DNA of 64,000 nucleotides from NCBI GenBank assembly GCA_905221605.1, contig CAJNDS010002190.1:1456788-1520787 (forward strand). Direction: 5' to 3'. The position numbers and the translations under genes are program-made. This DNA comes from Symbiodinium natans (lineage: Eukaryota; Sar; Dinophyceae; Suessiales; Symbiodiniaceae). Each line of letters opens with the position of its first letter. Position 1 is the first letter of the stretch. Of this stretch, positions 54,401 to 63,930 are shown piece after piece. Under the pieces are notes generated by a model that searched no databases, was not told where the DNA came from, and was given only the letters and a program-made list of their open reading frames with translations.

Positions 54401-57400
54401 TGCGATACACTTTGACTGCACCCACTGCGAGGGATGTTCGCGAGCTGCAGAAGCACACCAACACACCCCGTGCCATCGGCAAAAACGCGCAGCGGATGGG
54501 CAACGCCGTTGTCGAGCTGGCGCTTTTCGAGGACAAGGACACGGTCGCCTCTCTGCAGTCTTGGGGCTACAATCTTACGCACACACCCTACGCGCCACCC
54601 TACTACGTGGGAGAGACGTACTCTCGGGTGCAGTCAGCGATGATGTGGCGGGCTGACCCTTCTTCTTCATGGGAGTTTGTGGGAGCGGCAGACACCATGC
54701 GCTTGCCTACCTGTACAGCCCAGGCTCCGCAGAGGTCCCAGCTCTCTATTCTACTGCCCTGATCAAGGGATTGCTGCTTCATTGTATTTTAGTGTCGAAG
54801 TAGGGGGCCCCCTTACTGTACTAACTAGGGGGCCCCTACATGTAGAAGTGAGACCCTCACTTCAGACATTTAAGCTTTTGTGGTCGGGTCACTCTCACGA
54901 AGGTGGTTGCTGCTCCGACGTGTCCCCAACTGTGTCAAGACACAGAAGATGCTGTACACAGTGTACACAGTCAGACCTTGACAGTCCGACTAATTAAGAA
55001 ACAACCCTAAACCCTAAACCCTAAAAGCAACCCTAAACCCTAAACCCTAAAACCCTAAACTCCCCCCCCCCAAAAAAAAAACAAAAAAAAATGCAAGCCT
55101 CCATCCAGGTGCCAGAATGCCAAGTGGGGGGGGAGTCCATGTGGTCCGCCTGTTCGTCCTCGCACCGCCCTTGAACTTTCAGGGACTTTCGGGTTTAGGG
55201 TTTAGGGTTTGGGGTTTAGGGTTTAGGGTTTAGGGTTCAGGACATACAGTACTGCAGGGTGCGGCCACAACCGAAAACCCGCAAGCCACGCTGGACCTCG
55301 GAGGAGTTTGCCAGCGAGGCTCTCCGACGAGACAGCGGCGCGGGACTCTGCAGAAAGTTTAGGGTTTTGGGTTTTGGGTTTGGTTAGGGTTTAGAGTTTA
55401 GGGGTTAAAGTTTAGGGTTTAGAGTTTAGGGTTTAGGGGTTAGGGAAAGTATCTTCCCTGTGCAAGTTGGAGCCACTGCTCGACTCATCAACCCTCCTTA
55501 AGGATCAACCCATTAAGCCAGTCTTTGTCTTGCTCAAAAGCCTCTACACCCCTTCCCCCCCCCGAAATATTCTAACACACCCTAAGCCCCAAATCCTAGA
55601 CCCTAAATCCTACACCCTTCAAAGAACCCTGAGCCCTAAATCCTAAACCTTTAAATCCTCAACCCTTGAAAAACCCTACAGTATGCCCTAAACCCCAAAC
55701 CCCCTAAACCCTAAACCCTAAACCCCCTAAACCCTAAACCCTAAACCCTAAACCCTGGTGGCTGCAGGCATTGTCTTGGAGGCTGTGAGTCGCAATGGCA
55801 GGGGTCTCAGAGGCCCCCAAAGTACTGAGTAGGCAGGCGTTACAGTATTTATTGATTATTATTATTATTATCTTATCTTTTTTTTTTTCGGGGGGGAGGG
55901 GGGGTTAGGGTTCAGGGTTTAAGGTTTAAATTTAGGGTTTAGAGTTTAGGGTTTAGGATGTGCACCTTGGGGAGTATGACGAACCGGGGGCTTCGGACCA
56001 ACTCCGAATAGCCCAAACCCCACGCGCCGAACCCACAGGATGACATAGCCAGTAAGACCCAAGCCCTAAACCCTAAACCCTAAACCCTAAACCCTAAACC
56101 CCAAACCCTGCAAACCCCAAGCTCTAAACCATGAGTGGGGTACAGGGATCGAGGAGCTGTCTTATAGGAAGGCAATCATTTGGGTTGAGGGTGTTAGGGG
56201 TTTAGGGCTTTAGGTTTTTTTTGCGGTGTTGGGTTTTTAGGGCGCCAGGGTCTTAGGGTGTTTGGTTTGGGGCTTAGGGGTTTAGGGTGTTAGGGCCTTG
56301 GGTTTTAATGCTTTTGTGAGTATGGGGCGCTGAAGGGGTTGAAGGGTTGCTGGGATGATGTGCTAAGGGCATGGGAAAGTATAAACCCTACTTACAACTA
56401 TACTCCTAAGCCCCAAGCCCATACCCATACCCTGAACCCTAAACCCCGAAAGCCTCAGTCCCTTGAACCCGCAATCCCCTTAACTCCCAAACCCCCAATC
56501 CCCTAAACCTCCAATCCCCCAAGCCCCTAAACTTCTAAACCCCTAATCTTCTAAACCCCTAAACCCTAAACCCTGAACTTCTAAACCCCTAAGGTCTGAA
56601 CGCCTAAGCCCCTGAACTTCTAATCCCCAAAACTTGAAAACTGCTACACCCCTCTCCTGAACTCCCTAAGTTTCCATGTACCTATATAGAATATACCTGG
56701 GCCCCAAAGCTACTATATGGGAACCTCTTTAAGGCGCAAGTACATACTAGACGGGCACATGGACCCTTAGGGGACGAGTTTCCCTACTAGCCTTCCCCCC
56801 CCCCCCCCCCCCCCCCCCCCCCATTAGGTTCCCCCTTAAATAGCCTTACATAAACTGCTTAATTCTCCTCAATTATGAGGGGAGCCTAGGAGACCGGGGA
56901 GTAGGGGAAGCCATGACTTCGGGTCTAGGGTTTAGGGTTTAGGGTTTGGGGTTTAGGGTTTAGGGTTTAGGGTTTAGGGTTTAGGGTTTAGGGGCTCCTA
57001 AGGCTGGGCGCTTTGCTTTGCCTCGGAAGAACTCCGTCGCAGCCGCGTTCCGGGGCTGCAGATTCAGGGGTGTTGCATGTTCAGTTTCCGAACTCTAAAG
57101 GTTCATGTAGGTCCATGGTATATACTTGGGCCTCAAAGGGGTTCCCATAGACTAGCTTTCAGGCCCAAGTATATTCTCGGGTGTACGGTTTAGGTTTTCG
57201 GGCTTAGGAATTGGGCAGCCTTTTTTTTGCTTCGGGCTCAGACTTAGAAATCTTGACTTGTCAGAATTCCTTAATTTTGGCTGAGGTCAAAAGCCTTGGA
57301 CAATTACCCAGGCAATCGAGTTTGCCCCCGAAGCCCCATTAGGGTTCAGGGTATAGGTTGCGGAAGCCTTACCCTAAGGGTCCATGTACGTATATAGTAC

Positions 57401-60130
57401 AGTATATGTTTGGGCCTTAAAGGGTGCCCTTGTAGTAGCTTTAGGGCCCAAGTATATTCTATAAGGTACATGCCCTTAGGAATGAAGCCACGCCCGCTGC
57501 TGAGGAGATCGTCATGGCTGCCGTCGCCAGCATCTGGGGCATGTGATGTCAAACGCTGCCTTTTCTTTGCCGGGTCTGCTCTCAAATGTTTTCTTGCTCC
57601 CCCTTGGGTTTGCTGAGCCTAAGTCCTGAGCTCTCATATCTAAGAGAAAGAGACCCTTCACCCTAACCCTAGACCCCCTACATTTAGAGAACTCCCTGCT
57701 CTTGGGATCAGTTCTACGCCTTCCGCCTCTGAAATCGGGCTGTAGGCCTCCCTAAGCCCCAAACAGCTCAAGAACCTAAACCCTAAACCCTAAACCCTAA
57801 GCCCTGAAAAGCCCGAGAAGTTTAAATAAGTTGCAGCTCCTGGCACTCCAGGGCCTGAATGCATGACTCTGTCTGACTGTGTGTGTGTATGTCAAGCATT
57901 TTTTCAGAGGGTTTTAAGGGCCATCCTAGATCCTTCATGCAAGTAAGGCTTTTACGAGAATGTGCATCTATAGATGAAACCGGATTTCTATTTCTGTTAT
58001 TGGTGAGCGGCTTTATGGTTCTTAAAATCGTGGTGAGTGTGTATATTTGGGTGTCCTCATAGGGATACAAGTAATCAGAACCCTACCGCATACAAAAAAA
58101 ACATATATATATATATATACATGTATGTATGTATGTATGTATGTATGTATGTACGTACGTATGTATGTATGTATGTATATACACTCAGCTAAAGACATAT
58201 GCTGGTGTGCCTGAATGGTTTGGAACCATATGTTCACAGCCCCAAGCCCTAAACAACCTAAAGCTGAATTTCAGGGTTCAGGGTTTAGAGTTTTCCGGGT
58301 TGAGGGTTTATGGTCATAACTTGGGATGTTCCCCTTTGTACTAACAGTCCTTAATAGGGATTATAATAGAGGATACTATAATCCCTATTCAGGACTGTTA
58401 GTACGAGGGGGAACATCCCAAGTTAAAACGTTTCAGGGGTCCTACTGCACCAAGTCCTGACGATTCCGGGCCAGGCAACCCGCTGTCCTTGCAGTTTGCC
58501 GATGAGGCCGCTGTGGCCCCACCCTAAACCCGAAACCCCAAGCCTTCGCCGCTGGCAAAAGAAACAAACTGCTGCTCAGAGCTGCTTGTGATGGGTGCTG
58601 AGTTTTTGCAGCAACATCGACATTCATCCTTTTTTTGCACTCGAAGTCCCGTACCCTAAACACCCCTAGCTGGGCCTGGATGCCCCCGCCCCACCGGAAC
58701 AACTGCTCCCCCGATACGGTAGCTTGCATGCTCTGCTTCCCACCACATCCCCCACCAAAGGCTCATCCTTTAATCAGGGCGCAAGCCTAAACCCTAGGGT
58801 TTAGGGTTTCGGGTTTAGGGTTTAGGGTTTAGGGCTTAGGGTTTAGCTGACTGAGCACCCTCACCTGGATCAAGGAGAATCTTTGAAGGGGGCCCCACCT
58901 TGCCCCCATCCTGTCCAGTCCCTGCGCAGCGATCCGGCCGTCGTGAGCCGCGCTGTGGCTGCGGCGGCAGTTGGTTGGGGCGGTGTTCCCGGGCTTCAGG
59001 GCTTCAGTGCTTCGGTGCGTTAGAGAGCCTCGGGGGTTTAAAGCTTCAGCAATGTGGGGTTGAAAAGGGGGTCTCAGCCACGTAACAGATACTGAAGCCC
59101 AAAAGGTGCCATGCAGTTAGCATCGAACTCTTGAGCCTAAGTATTCCTTAGATTGCTGAGGGCGCCGGCTCCTTTTCTGGGGAATACTGGGACCACAAAG
59201 TCGTTCCGATATAGTCCATTCAAGTACGTATCTACTATATGGGTGTTGATGTGGTGAATAGTTGTGCAGTTCTTGGGCGAGTAGGCTACTAAGCTACTTC
59301 ACCCAGAACCGGCTCACGTATGGTATTGTGAAAGCTAGGGCAACCTACATAACCTTTGGTAGGAACAAGGTAAAGATGCACACAAACTCTGAGGCTCGTT
59401 TCCTTGGTGCTCTAGGCTCTGCAGGTACTAGGCGGTAGCACCACACGGCCTTTTTAGCCCTAAAGCCTAAACCCTAAACCCGAAACGGTAAACCCTAAAC
59501 CCGCCATCCAACGCCATCCAACGGCCAGGCAAATAAAGCATCCTACGCAACCTCAGGCTACAGTTCTCCGCAAACCTGAGCACCCAACACCCGCCAGGCC
59601 CCGAAATCCAAAAGCCAAGCCCTCAACCCCAAACCCTGGGATCCCAACTCCGAAGCCCGAACCCAAACTTCAATCACACCCCAACCTCCTAAAACCCGAA
59701 CCCTCAACCCTGAACCCTGCATCCTAAAACCTAATCAAACCCTAAACCCCAAACCTTTTGAACCTTCTAAACCCTCTAAAGCCTAAAGCCTAAAGCCTAA
59801 AGCCTAAATCCTAAACCCTAAACCCTAAACCCTCCAAAGCCTTAACCCTGAACCCTAGACCCTAAACCCTAAACCCTAAACCCTAAACCCCAAACCCCAA
59901 ACCCTAAACCCTAAACCCTAAACCCTAAACCCTGAACCCTAAAAACCCTAAACCCTAAACCCTAAGCCCTAAGCCCTAAACCCTAAACCCTAAACCCTAA
60001 ACCCTAAACCCTAAACCCTAAACCCTAAACCCTAAACCCTAAACCCTAAACCCTAAACCCATTCCCAGAGGTATCTGGGCGCAGCTCCGCGCTGCGCTTC
60101 GCGACCGGCGCTGCCTCAGAGGATCCCCAG
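48491..60130 (+). CDS. DUF4116 repeat exons
   Basis: Proposed exons: about 48491-48516, 48557-48588, 48902-48956, 50684-50710, 51187-51248, 55304-55334, 55768-55797, 57003-57046, 57505-57529, 58475-58506, 58919-58954 and 60071-60130. Phases agree at every junction. Most junctions restore the DUF4116 spacing AV-xxx-G-x-AL-xx-AS-xx-LR-x-D: GWLSLQDLSE/ELRGDREIVLAAV; GWALEFAS/SLLRTDPSVV; RAVRSDALAL/EFASEALRRD; SIVLEAVSRN/GWALCFASEE; LRRSR/EIVMAAVAS; NPLSLQFADE/SLRSDPAVVSRA; VSGRSSALRFAT. GT, GC and GA donors are all used. The junction after LAAVES (48956 or earlier) is ambiguous. The function of DUF4116 is unknown; it is greatly expanded in dinoflagellates. Confidence 0.8.
48902..48956 (+). CDS. 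DUF4116 exon ELRGDREIVLAAV
   Basis: The clearest single repeat exon: acceptor CTTCCAG, and a possible GT donor next to TTTAAAGGG telomere-like DNA. Confidence 0.8.
50794..50919. mobile_element. TIR element family C, copy 4
   Basis: ACAAGTACTTTGCCCCCC left, GGGGCCCCTACTTGT right. Confidence 0.8.
51272..51395 (+). repeat. Interstitial telomere-like array (TTTAGGG)n
   Basis: About seventeen units near the donor of the 4-kb intron. Confidence 0.95.
51644..51704 (+). repeat. (ATGT)n microsatellite
   Basis: About fifteen ATGT units; a similar tract lies at 58118-58178. Confidence 0.95.
51947..54762 (+). CDS. GGT: Gamma-glutamyltranspeptidase, six exons, complete
   Basis: Exons 51947-52010, 52148-52254, 52628-52776, 52892-52977, 53108-53366 and 53484-54762 join without a frame break to 647 codons, close to the usual 570-600 residues. 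Family landmarks in order: GMVATSHPEASAAAARILE and GGNAIDAALAV; VVEPQHVSISGGG; VDFREEAPA (substrate-binding Arg); GGHATGTPG; LPLSELVVPAVELARNGW; APPFSGGVAQ; then the autocleavage site and nucleophile Thr (54034-54036) in GTSHMTIID; SSMSPTLVV; the oxyanion Gly pair in APGGSDII. The enzyme cleaves gamma-glutamyl bonds of glutathione, normally at the cell surface or in a secretory or vacuolar compartment. MWRLLSAIAAMSAAA could be a short signal peptide; an in-frame ATG at 51854 would add 31 residues. The segment at 54214-54291 contains GGKRPR twice, unlike ordinary members. Confidence 0.95.
52011..52147 (+). mobile_element. GGT intron 1: family D introner, GC-AG (copy 7)
   Basis: The element CTTGGTAGCCCAGTG...GGCTACCAAG (52015-52147) is flanked by GCCA at 52011-52014 and 52148-52151. 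Splicing G|GCCACTTGG...CCAAG|GCCAGC leaves one GCCA and restores the reading frame (VAG-QHG). Confidence 0.92.
52255..52627 (+). other. GGT intron 2, GT-AG, composite
   Basis: TTC|GTGCCTCGG and CCTAG|GTGCTT share GTGC. Inside are three TTTAGGG units near the donor, an inverted-repeat element at about 52290-52406 (CCTCGGTACTATACCCAAAG / CTTTAGGTAGACTATAGAGG) and unplaced sequence. Phase 0; joins LAVHF to VLAVVEP. Confidence 0.88.
52777..52891 (+). mobile_element. GGT intron 3: family L introner, GT-AG
   Basis: The element CCTTGGGGACCAAATGAACC...CCCCAAGG (52780-52892) has TG on both sides. AC|GTGCCTTGG...CCAAG|GTGTAT splices to ACGTGTAT, the presumed empty site. Confidence 0.92.
52978..53107 (+). 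other. GGT intron 4, GT-AG
   Basis: CCTG|GTTTTC and CTTAG|GTTTCC share GGTTT; phase 1, joining TPG to FPALL. The AT-rich interior has weak inverted ends. Confidence 0.88.
53367..53483 (+). mobile_element. GGT intron 5: family L introner, GT-AG
   Basis: The element CCTTGCGGACCAAATGGACC...GGTCCGCAAGG (53370-53484) has TT on both sides. GA|GTTCCTTGC...GCAAG|GTTACTG splices to GAGTTACTG. The same layout as intron 3, with compensating G-C changes in both arms. Confidence 0.92.
54798..54844. mobile_element. TIR element family C, copy 5, internally deleted
   Basis: Only both ends remain (AGTAGGGGGCCCCCTTACTG and GGGGGCCCCTACATGTAG), 35 bp after the GGT stop codon. Confidence 0.8.
55687..55756 (-). 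repeat. Telomere-like array just before an acceptor
   Basis: CCCTAAA/CCCCTAAA units end 11 bp before the exon at 55768. Confidence 0.9.
56668..56768. mobile_element. TIR element family A, copy 8
   Basis: AAGTTTCCATGTACC left, GGCACATGGACCCTT right; in an intron of the DUF4116 gene. Confidence 0.8.
57097..57187. mobile_element. TIR element family A, copy 9
   Basis: AAAGGTTCATGTAGG left; the right end has decayed (CGGGTGTAC). Confidence 0.7.
57376..57478. mobile_element. TIR element family A, copy 10
   Basis: AAGGGTCCATGTACG left, AAGGTACATGCCCTT right; shares intron 57047-57504 with copy 9. Confidence 0.8.
57974..58091. repeat. Dispersed repeat family N, copy 2
   Basis: Counterpart of 39896-40013; followed by (AT)n and (ATGT)n microsatellites at 58098-58178. 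Confidence 0.65.
58319..58424. mobile_element. TIR element family F, copy 3
   Basis: AACTTGGGATGTTCCCC and GGGGAACATCCCAAGTT are perfect inverted ends; the arms continue to CTAACAGTCCT and AGGACTGTTAG. Confidence 0.92.
59860..60063 (-). repeat. Interstitial telomere-like array (CCCTAAA)n, about 200 bp
   Basis: About 28 units ending eight bases before the acceptor of the DUF4116 exon at 60071. Confidence 0.97.
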
Positions 60131-60134
60131 GTGG

Positions 60135-60208
60135 CTTAGGGTTTAGGGTTTAGGGTTTGGGGTTTGGGGTTTAGGGTTTGGGGTTTGGGGTTTGGGGTTT
60201 GGGGTTTG
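60135..60208 (+). repeat. TTTAGGG/TTTGGGG array just after a donor
   Basis: Starts four bases after GTGGC at 60131; right-hand partner of the 59860-60063 array around one exon. Confidence 0.95.
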
Positions 60209-60261
60209 GAGTAGCCACATGGTCACATGGTCACTTCTCTAAATTGCCGTGGAAAGGGACT

Positions 60262-60562
60262 GTAATTTAGAGCGGAAGAGAACCTTCTGGATGCCGGAGC
60301 TCCCGCGGCGGGAGAAGCGAGAGAACGGCGTGGCATTGCGGACAAGTTTCTGCGCCGGCAGCACGCAGACCTGGACCGCCAAATTCAGCGGTCGGGGCGC
60401 AGGCACCAGGTACCTGCTGCTGCACCGTGCCAGAATTTCATCCAGAATCGACGGCTCCAGGGCATCCAGGAGGCCTACATGCTGCGGAGGCCAGGAAACA
60501 CGCATGGCCTAAGCAAAGCCAGACTGACACGCATCGTTGAAGGCCGCGAGTACAAAGGGTAG
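60262..60562 (+). CDS. Long frame without ATG, possible last DUF4116-gene exon
   Basis: From TTTAGAG the frame runs EENLLDAGAPAAGEARERRG, IADKFLRRQHADLDRQIQRS and on to VEGREYKG and TAG 60560-60562, about 98 codons. It is charged, helical and the most protein-like of three overlapping open frames. Using GC donor ACC|GGCG (60107) or ACCG|GCGC, the phase can match exon 60071 (ALRFAT). Unidentified. Confidence 0.5.
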
Positions 60563-60602
60563 TCAGGCAGATGACTTCCTGTGACCAGCTGTCGTTGCGA
60601 TC

Positions 60603-60836
60603 ATGAAAGGCAGAGGCGTGGAGCTTGCGCGGGCAATTGTCTTGTCATGTCAAGTCACCTTGGTCCAACCGACCTTTTGCCGACTGGCCACTGGACACAT
60701 ACGAGTGCATAGGAACGCTCTTCGGCTGCAACGCAATGATGAGCACGCATCAGAAGGTCTCTATCTTCGCAATCCCACAAACATTTATGCCCAAAACATA
60801 TCTTTGTTTAATGCGCACAAGCTAGCTGACTTGTAA
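60603..60836 (+). other. Unassigned unique sequence
   Basis: No telomere repeats; two overlapping open frames of about 70 codons, neither convincing. Confidence 0.3.
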
Positions 60837-61011
60837 GTGTACCAAGCACTACCCAGGTCCCCATTCTCGTATAGGATCCCAGAATCTTGTAGTTGCGACT
60901 CTGCAAAGGTTTCAGTGTAGGGTTGAGGGTGCTGAGGGCACCCCAAACCCCATAAACCTTAAAAACCATGCCTAGCCTTAAACCCGAAAAGGCTCAGCCC
61001 CCACCCCTTCC

Positions 61012-61125
61012 CCCGCCCCCTCCCCCCCCCACCTACAAGGTCCCTTGAGAAACACCCTAAGCCCTAAGCCCCCCTCCCCCCCCCCACCTACAAGGTCCCT
61101 TGAGAAACACCCTAAGCCCTAAGCC
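61012..61125. repeat. About 58-bp tandem duplication
   Basis: CACCTACAAGGTCCCTTGAG and following AAACACCCTAAGCCC occur twice, each preceded by a C run. Confidence 0.9.
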
Positions 61126-61254
61126 CAAAACCCTAAACCCCAAGCCCTAAACTCTAAGCCCTAGATAGGTTCTGCTGGCAGCCTTCCCTGCAGATCCCAG
61201 GGCCCCCTCTGCGGCTTGGCTTGTAGACAGGGTTCAGAGTTTTAGGGTCTTGGG

Positions 61255-61345
61255 GTTTGAGGGTTTTAGGGTTTCAGGGTTTTAGGGTTTTAGGGTTTCA
61301 GGGTTTTAGGGTTTTAGGGTTCTAGGGTTTTAGGGTTCAGAGCCT
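61255..61345 (+). repeat. (TTTTAGGG)n-type array
   Basis: GGGTTTTA / GGGTTTCA octamers, the green-algal telomere form, in a degenerate G-rich region extending to about 61580. Confidence 0.9.
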
Positions 61346-61778
61346 TACGGTTTTAGGGTTTTAGGGTGTTCGGGGGTTCGGGTTTTGGGGTTCTAGGGTT
61401 TAGGGTTTTGGGGTCTTTGGGTTTTAGGATTTTTGGGTTTAGGGGTTGAGGGTTTGGGTCTGGGGTCTTGGGGTTTTAGGGTCTTGGCCCGGTTTCAGGG
61501 TTTTAGGGGTGTAGCGCTTTTGGGTTTCAGCGTCTTAGGGTTTTAGGGTGTTCCTGTTTTAGTGCTTTCAGGGTTCAGGGTTAGGGGTTCAGGGCATAGT
61601 AGTGCACATTATATTAACGGTGGTTCGCAGGTTGACTTTAAGGTGTCGAGTGGTCCTTAGGGTTTCGGAGTCACACTTGGGTGCCTTTAGGGTTTTGGGG
61701 ACTTTAGACTTCCAGGGCCTGGAGTCGAGGGTTTAGGGTTTAGGGTTTGGGGCTTAGGGTCTAGGGCTGCGGGTTCAG

Positions 61779-61839
61779 CGATGCTTCCCTTGAGGCTGCA
61801 TTGAAAGGGCTCGAGGGCGTGTGCGGCGTCAGAGAGGGC
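61779..61839 (+). CDS. Exon before a family L element, unidentified protein
   Basis: After GGGTTCAG: DASLEAALKGLEGVCGVREG, then GGC|GTAACC donor. Phase 0 at the 3' end. Confidence 0.55.
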
Positions 61840-61843
61840 GTAA

Positions 61844-61946
61844 CCATTGGGGGCCACATGAACCCAAACATTGGGATCATGCACCCTATACATGAGCCCT
61901 AAACCCAAAACCCCAAACCCTTTGAGCGTCCATGTGGTCCCCAAGG
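61844..61946. mobile_element. TIR element family L, copy 3, probable introner
   Basis: CCATTGGGGGCCACATGAAC left and CATGTGGTCCCCAAGG right, with AA on both flanks. The acceptor CCAAG|G lies at the element end as in GGT introns 3 and 5. Confidence 0.85.
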
Positions 61947-61985
61947 AAGGTCTTGCGTCGGAGTGCGAATGCTCTCGGGATGACG
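61946..61985 (+). CDS. Exon after a family L element, unidentified protein
   Basis: EGLASECECSRDD, open and acidic, ending at G|GTAACC. Confidence 0.5.
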
Positions 61986-63066
61986 GTAACCAGACCAAAG
62001 CCCAAGTTCCTAAACCCTAAACCCGAAGCCCACAACTGCAAAGCCCCAGACCTACATCCCGCTGAACCTTAAATCCTCAAGCCCATCACCCCACAAAAAA
62101 ACACACCCAAAACTCGCGCAATAGCTCAAAGAACCCCCAAAACCTACAGAACTCTAAACCCGAAACCCCCGACCCTCCTTCCCCCCCTAGACCCTAAACC
62201 CTAAACCCTCCACCCTCAACCCTCAACCCTAAACCCCCAAACCTCTAAACCCTAAACCCTAACCCCCCCCCCCCAAAAAAAAAAAAAAAAAAACAACAAG
62301 CAGACCTGAGGATGCCAGCCGCCATCGGCATGGCCGAAAGTGGCCCAAGCTGAAGCTCTGGTGTGGCTGGGGCAAAGGCCGTCTTGGGAGGGTCCAGGGT
62401 TCCCTCAACCCCTAAGCCCTAAACCCTAAATCCTAAACCCTGAACCCTAAACCCTAAACCCCACTGGTATTTAGAGTGTTTTGATTGGGTTGCTTCTGAA
62501 CTAAAGGGGGGGGGGGTGAGGAGGGTCGGCTCCCAACATCTTTTTGCAGTCGGGTTTGTGCAAGGCTCCTTCAAAGGCCTTTGTCCAGTGTGGCCTTGTT
62601 GTGAAGGCCCTTTAAGTGGCCTAAACCCTAAACCCTAAACGCCAAACCCTAAGCCCTAAACCCTAAAGCCCTAAGCAGAGAGAGCGACAGAGAAAGACAC
62701 GGGGGGTTTAGGGTTTAGGGCTTAGGGTTTAGGGTTTAGGGTAGCTTGCCCAAAACTTCGAGGTAACTATATATAGGGTTGGGTTTACTGCAAACCCAGG
62801 TGAGGTTGTGAAGTCAAGGGTTTAGGTTTGAGGGTTTAGGGTTTAGTTGAACCCTAAACCCTGAACACTGAACCCCAACCCAAAACCCTAAACCCTAAAC
62901 CTGAACCCGAAACTCTAAACCCTAAACCCTATGCCCTAAACCCTAAACCCTAAACCCTAAACCCCAAACTGCAGGAATAGGGTCTACGGGGTTTTTGGGG
63001 CCATGATGTCTCAGGTGCGTTTCAGGGCTTGACTTAGAACACAAAGACCAGCCATGTAATAACAAA

Positions 63067-63208
63067 CGGTTTAGGGTTTAGGGTTTAGGCTAGGGTTTAG
63101 GGTTTAGGGTTTAGGGTTTAGAGTTTAGGGTTTAGGGTTTAGGGTTTAGGGTTTAGGGTTCAGGGTTTAGGGTTTAGGGTTTAGGGTTTAGGGTTTAGGG
63201 TTTAGGGT
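63067..63208 (+). repeat. Interstitial telomere-like array (TTTAGGG)n
   Basis: About twenty units with a few variants. Confidence 0.97.
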
Positions 63209-63421
63209 ACCACCACCAGCATCCCCCGACCCCGAGCCCACCCGCCAAGCCGGATCTGAACTGATGACGACAAAATCTGAAACCTGCTGGTTCTCAGTCG
63301 GGATGTGGTGCCACCATAACCCCCGTTCCCTACTAAGAGCCCTCCTGTCCAAACCCCCTAAACCCGAAACCCCCTAAACCCTAAACCCTAAACCGTAAAC
63401 CCTAAACCCTAATCCTTTCAG

Positions 63422-63500
63422 CTACAAGGACCCCGGCTGCTGGGCAGAAAGAGGACCGCCAAGCCCAATACCGCGACGCGAAAAGGACAAAAAGAGTCTT
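63422..63500 (+). CDS. Candidate exon, unidentified
   Basis: After CTTTCAG: ATRTPAAGQKEDRQAQYRDA then KRTKRVFG, basic and charged. Confidence 0.4.
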
Positions 63501-63836
63501 TGGGGTTTGGATTTGTTTCAAGCCAAGGGCTCAGGGCTCTGGGTTCTGGGTTCAGGTCTCAGGGTTAAGGGTTTAGGTTTAGGGTTTAGGGCTTACACCT
63601 CTTGTGGTTTTAGGACTTAGCGGGTTTGAAGGTTTACGACGCTTTAGGGGTTTGGGAGCGCTGGGATGGATTCGGGGGATCTAGATTCTTACAGTTTCTT
63701 GTTTACCCCCCGAAAAACAAAAGCGGGGACCAGACTCCTTTTTAACATCCTGAACCTTCCAGCAGATAAAAGCGAAAGAAGCAGATAAGGACAACACCTG
63801 GTTGGGAAAACCTGGGTCCCTTTAAAACATCTTGAA

Positions 63837-63930
63837 ACCCTAAACCCTAAACCCTATTATACACCCTAAACCCTAAACCCTAAACCCTGAACCCTGAACC
63901 CTAAACCCTAAACCCTAAACCCTAACCCTA
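63837..63930 (-). repeat. Interstitial telomere-like array (CCCTAAA)n
   Basis: About twelve units with a short break (TATTATACA) at 63855. Confidence 0.95.

Larger units (their letters stand above)
51249..55303 (+). other. 4-kb intron of the DUF4116 gene, host of a nested gene
   Basis: Donor CTG|GACCCC, acceptor CTCGGAG|GAG, phase 0. Joining gives RAVRSDALAL-EFASEALRRD with exact repeat spacing. CTGGACC occurs at the left edge and again just before the right exon. The transpeptidase gene lies wholly inside. Confidence 0.6.
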
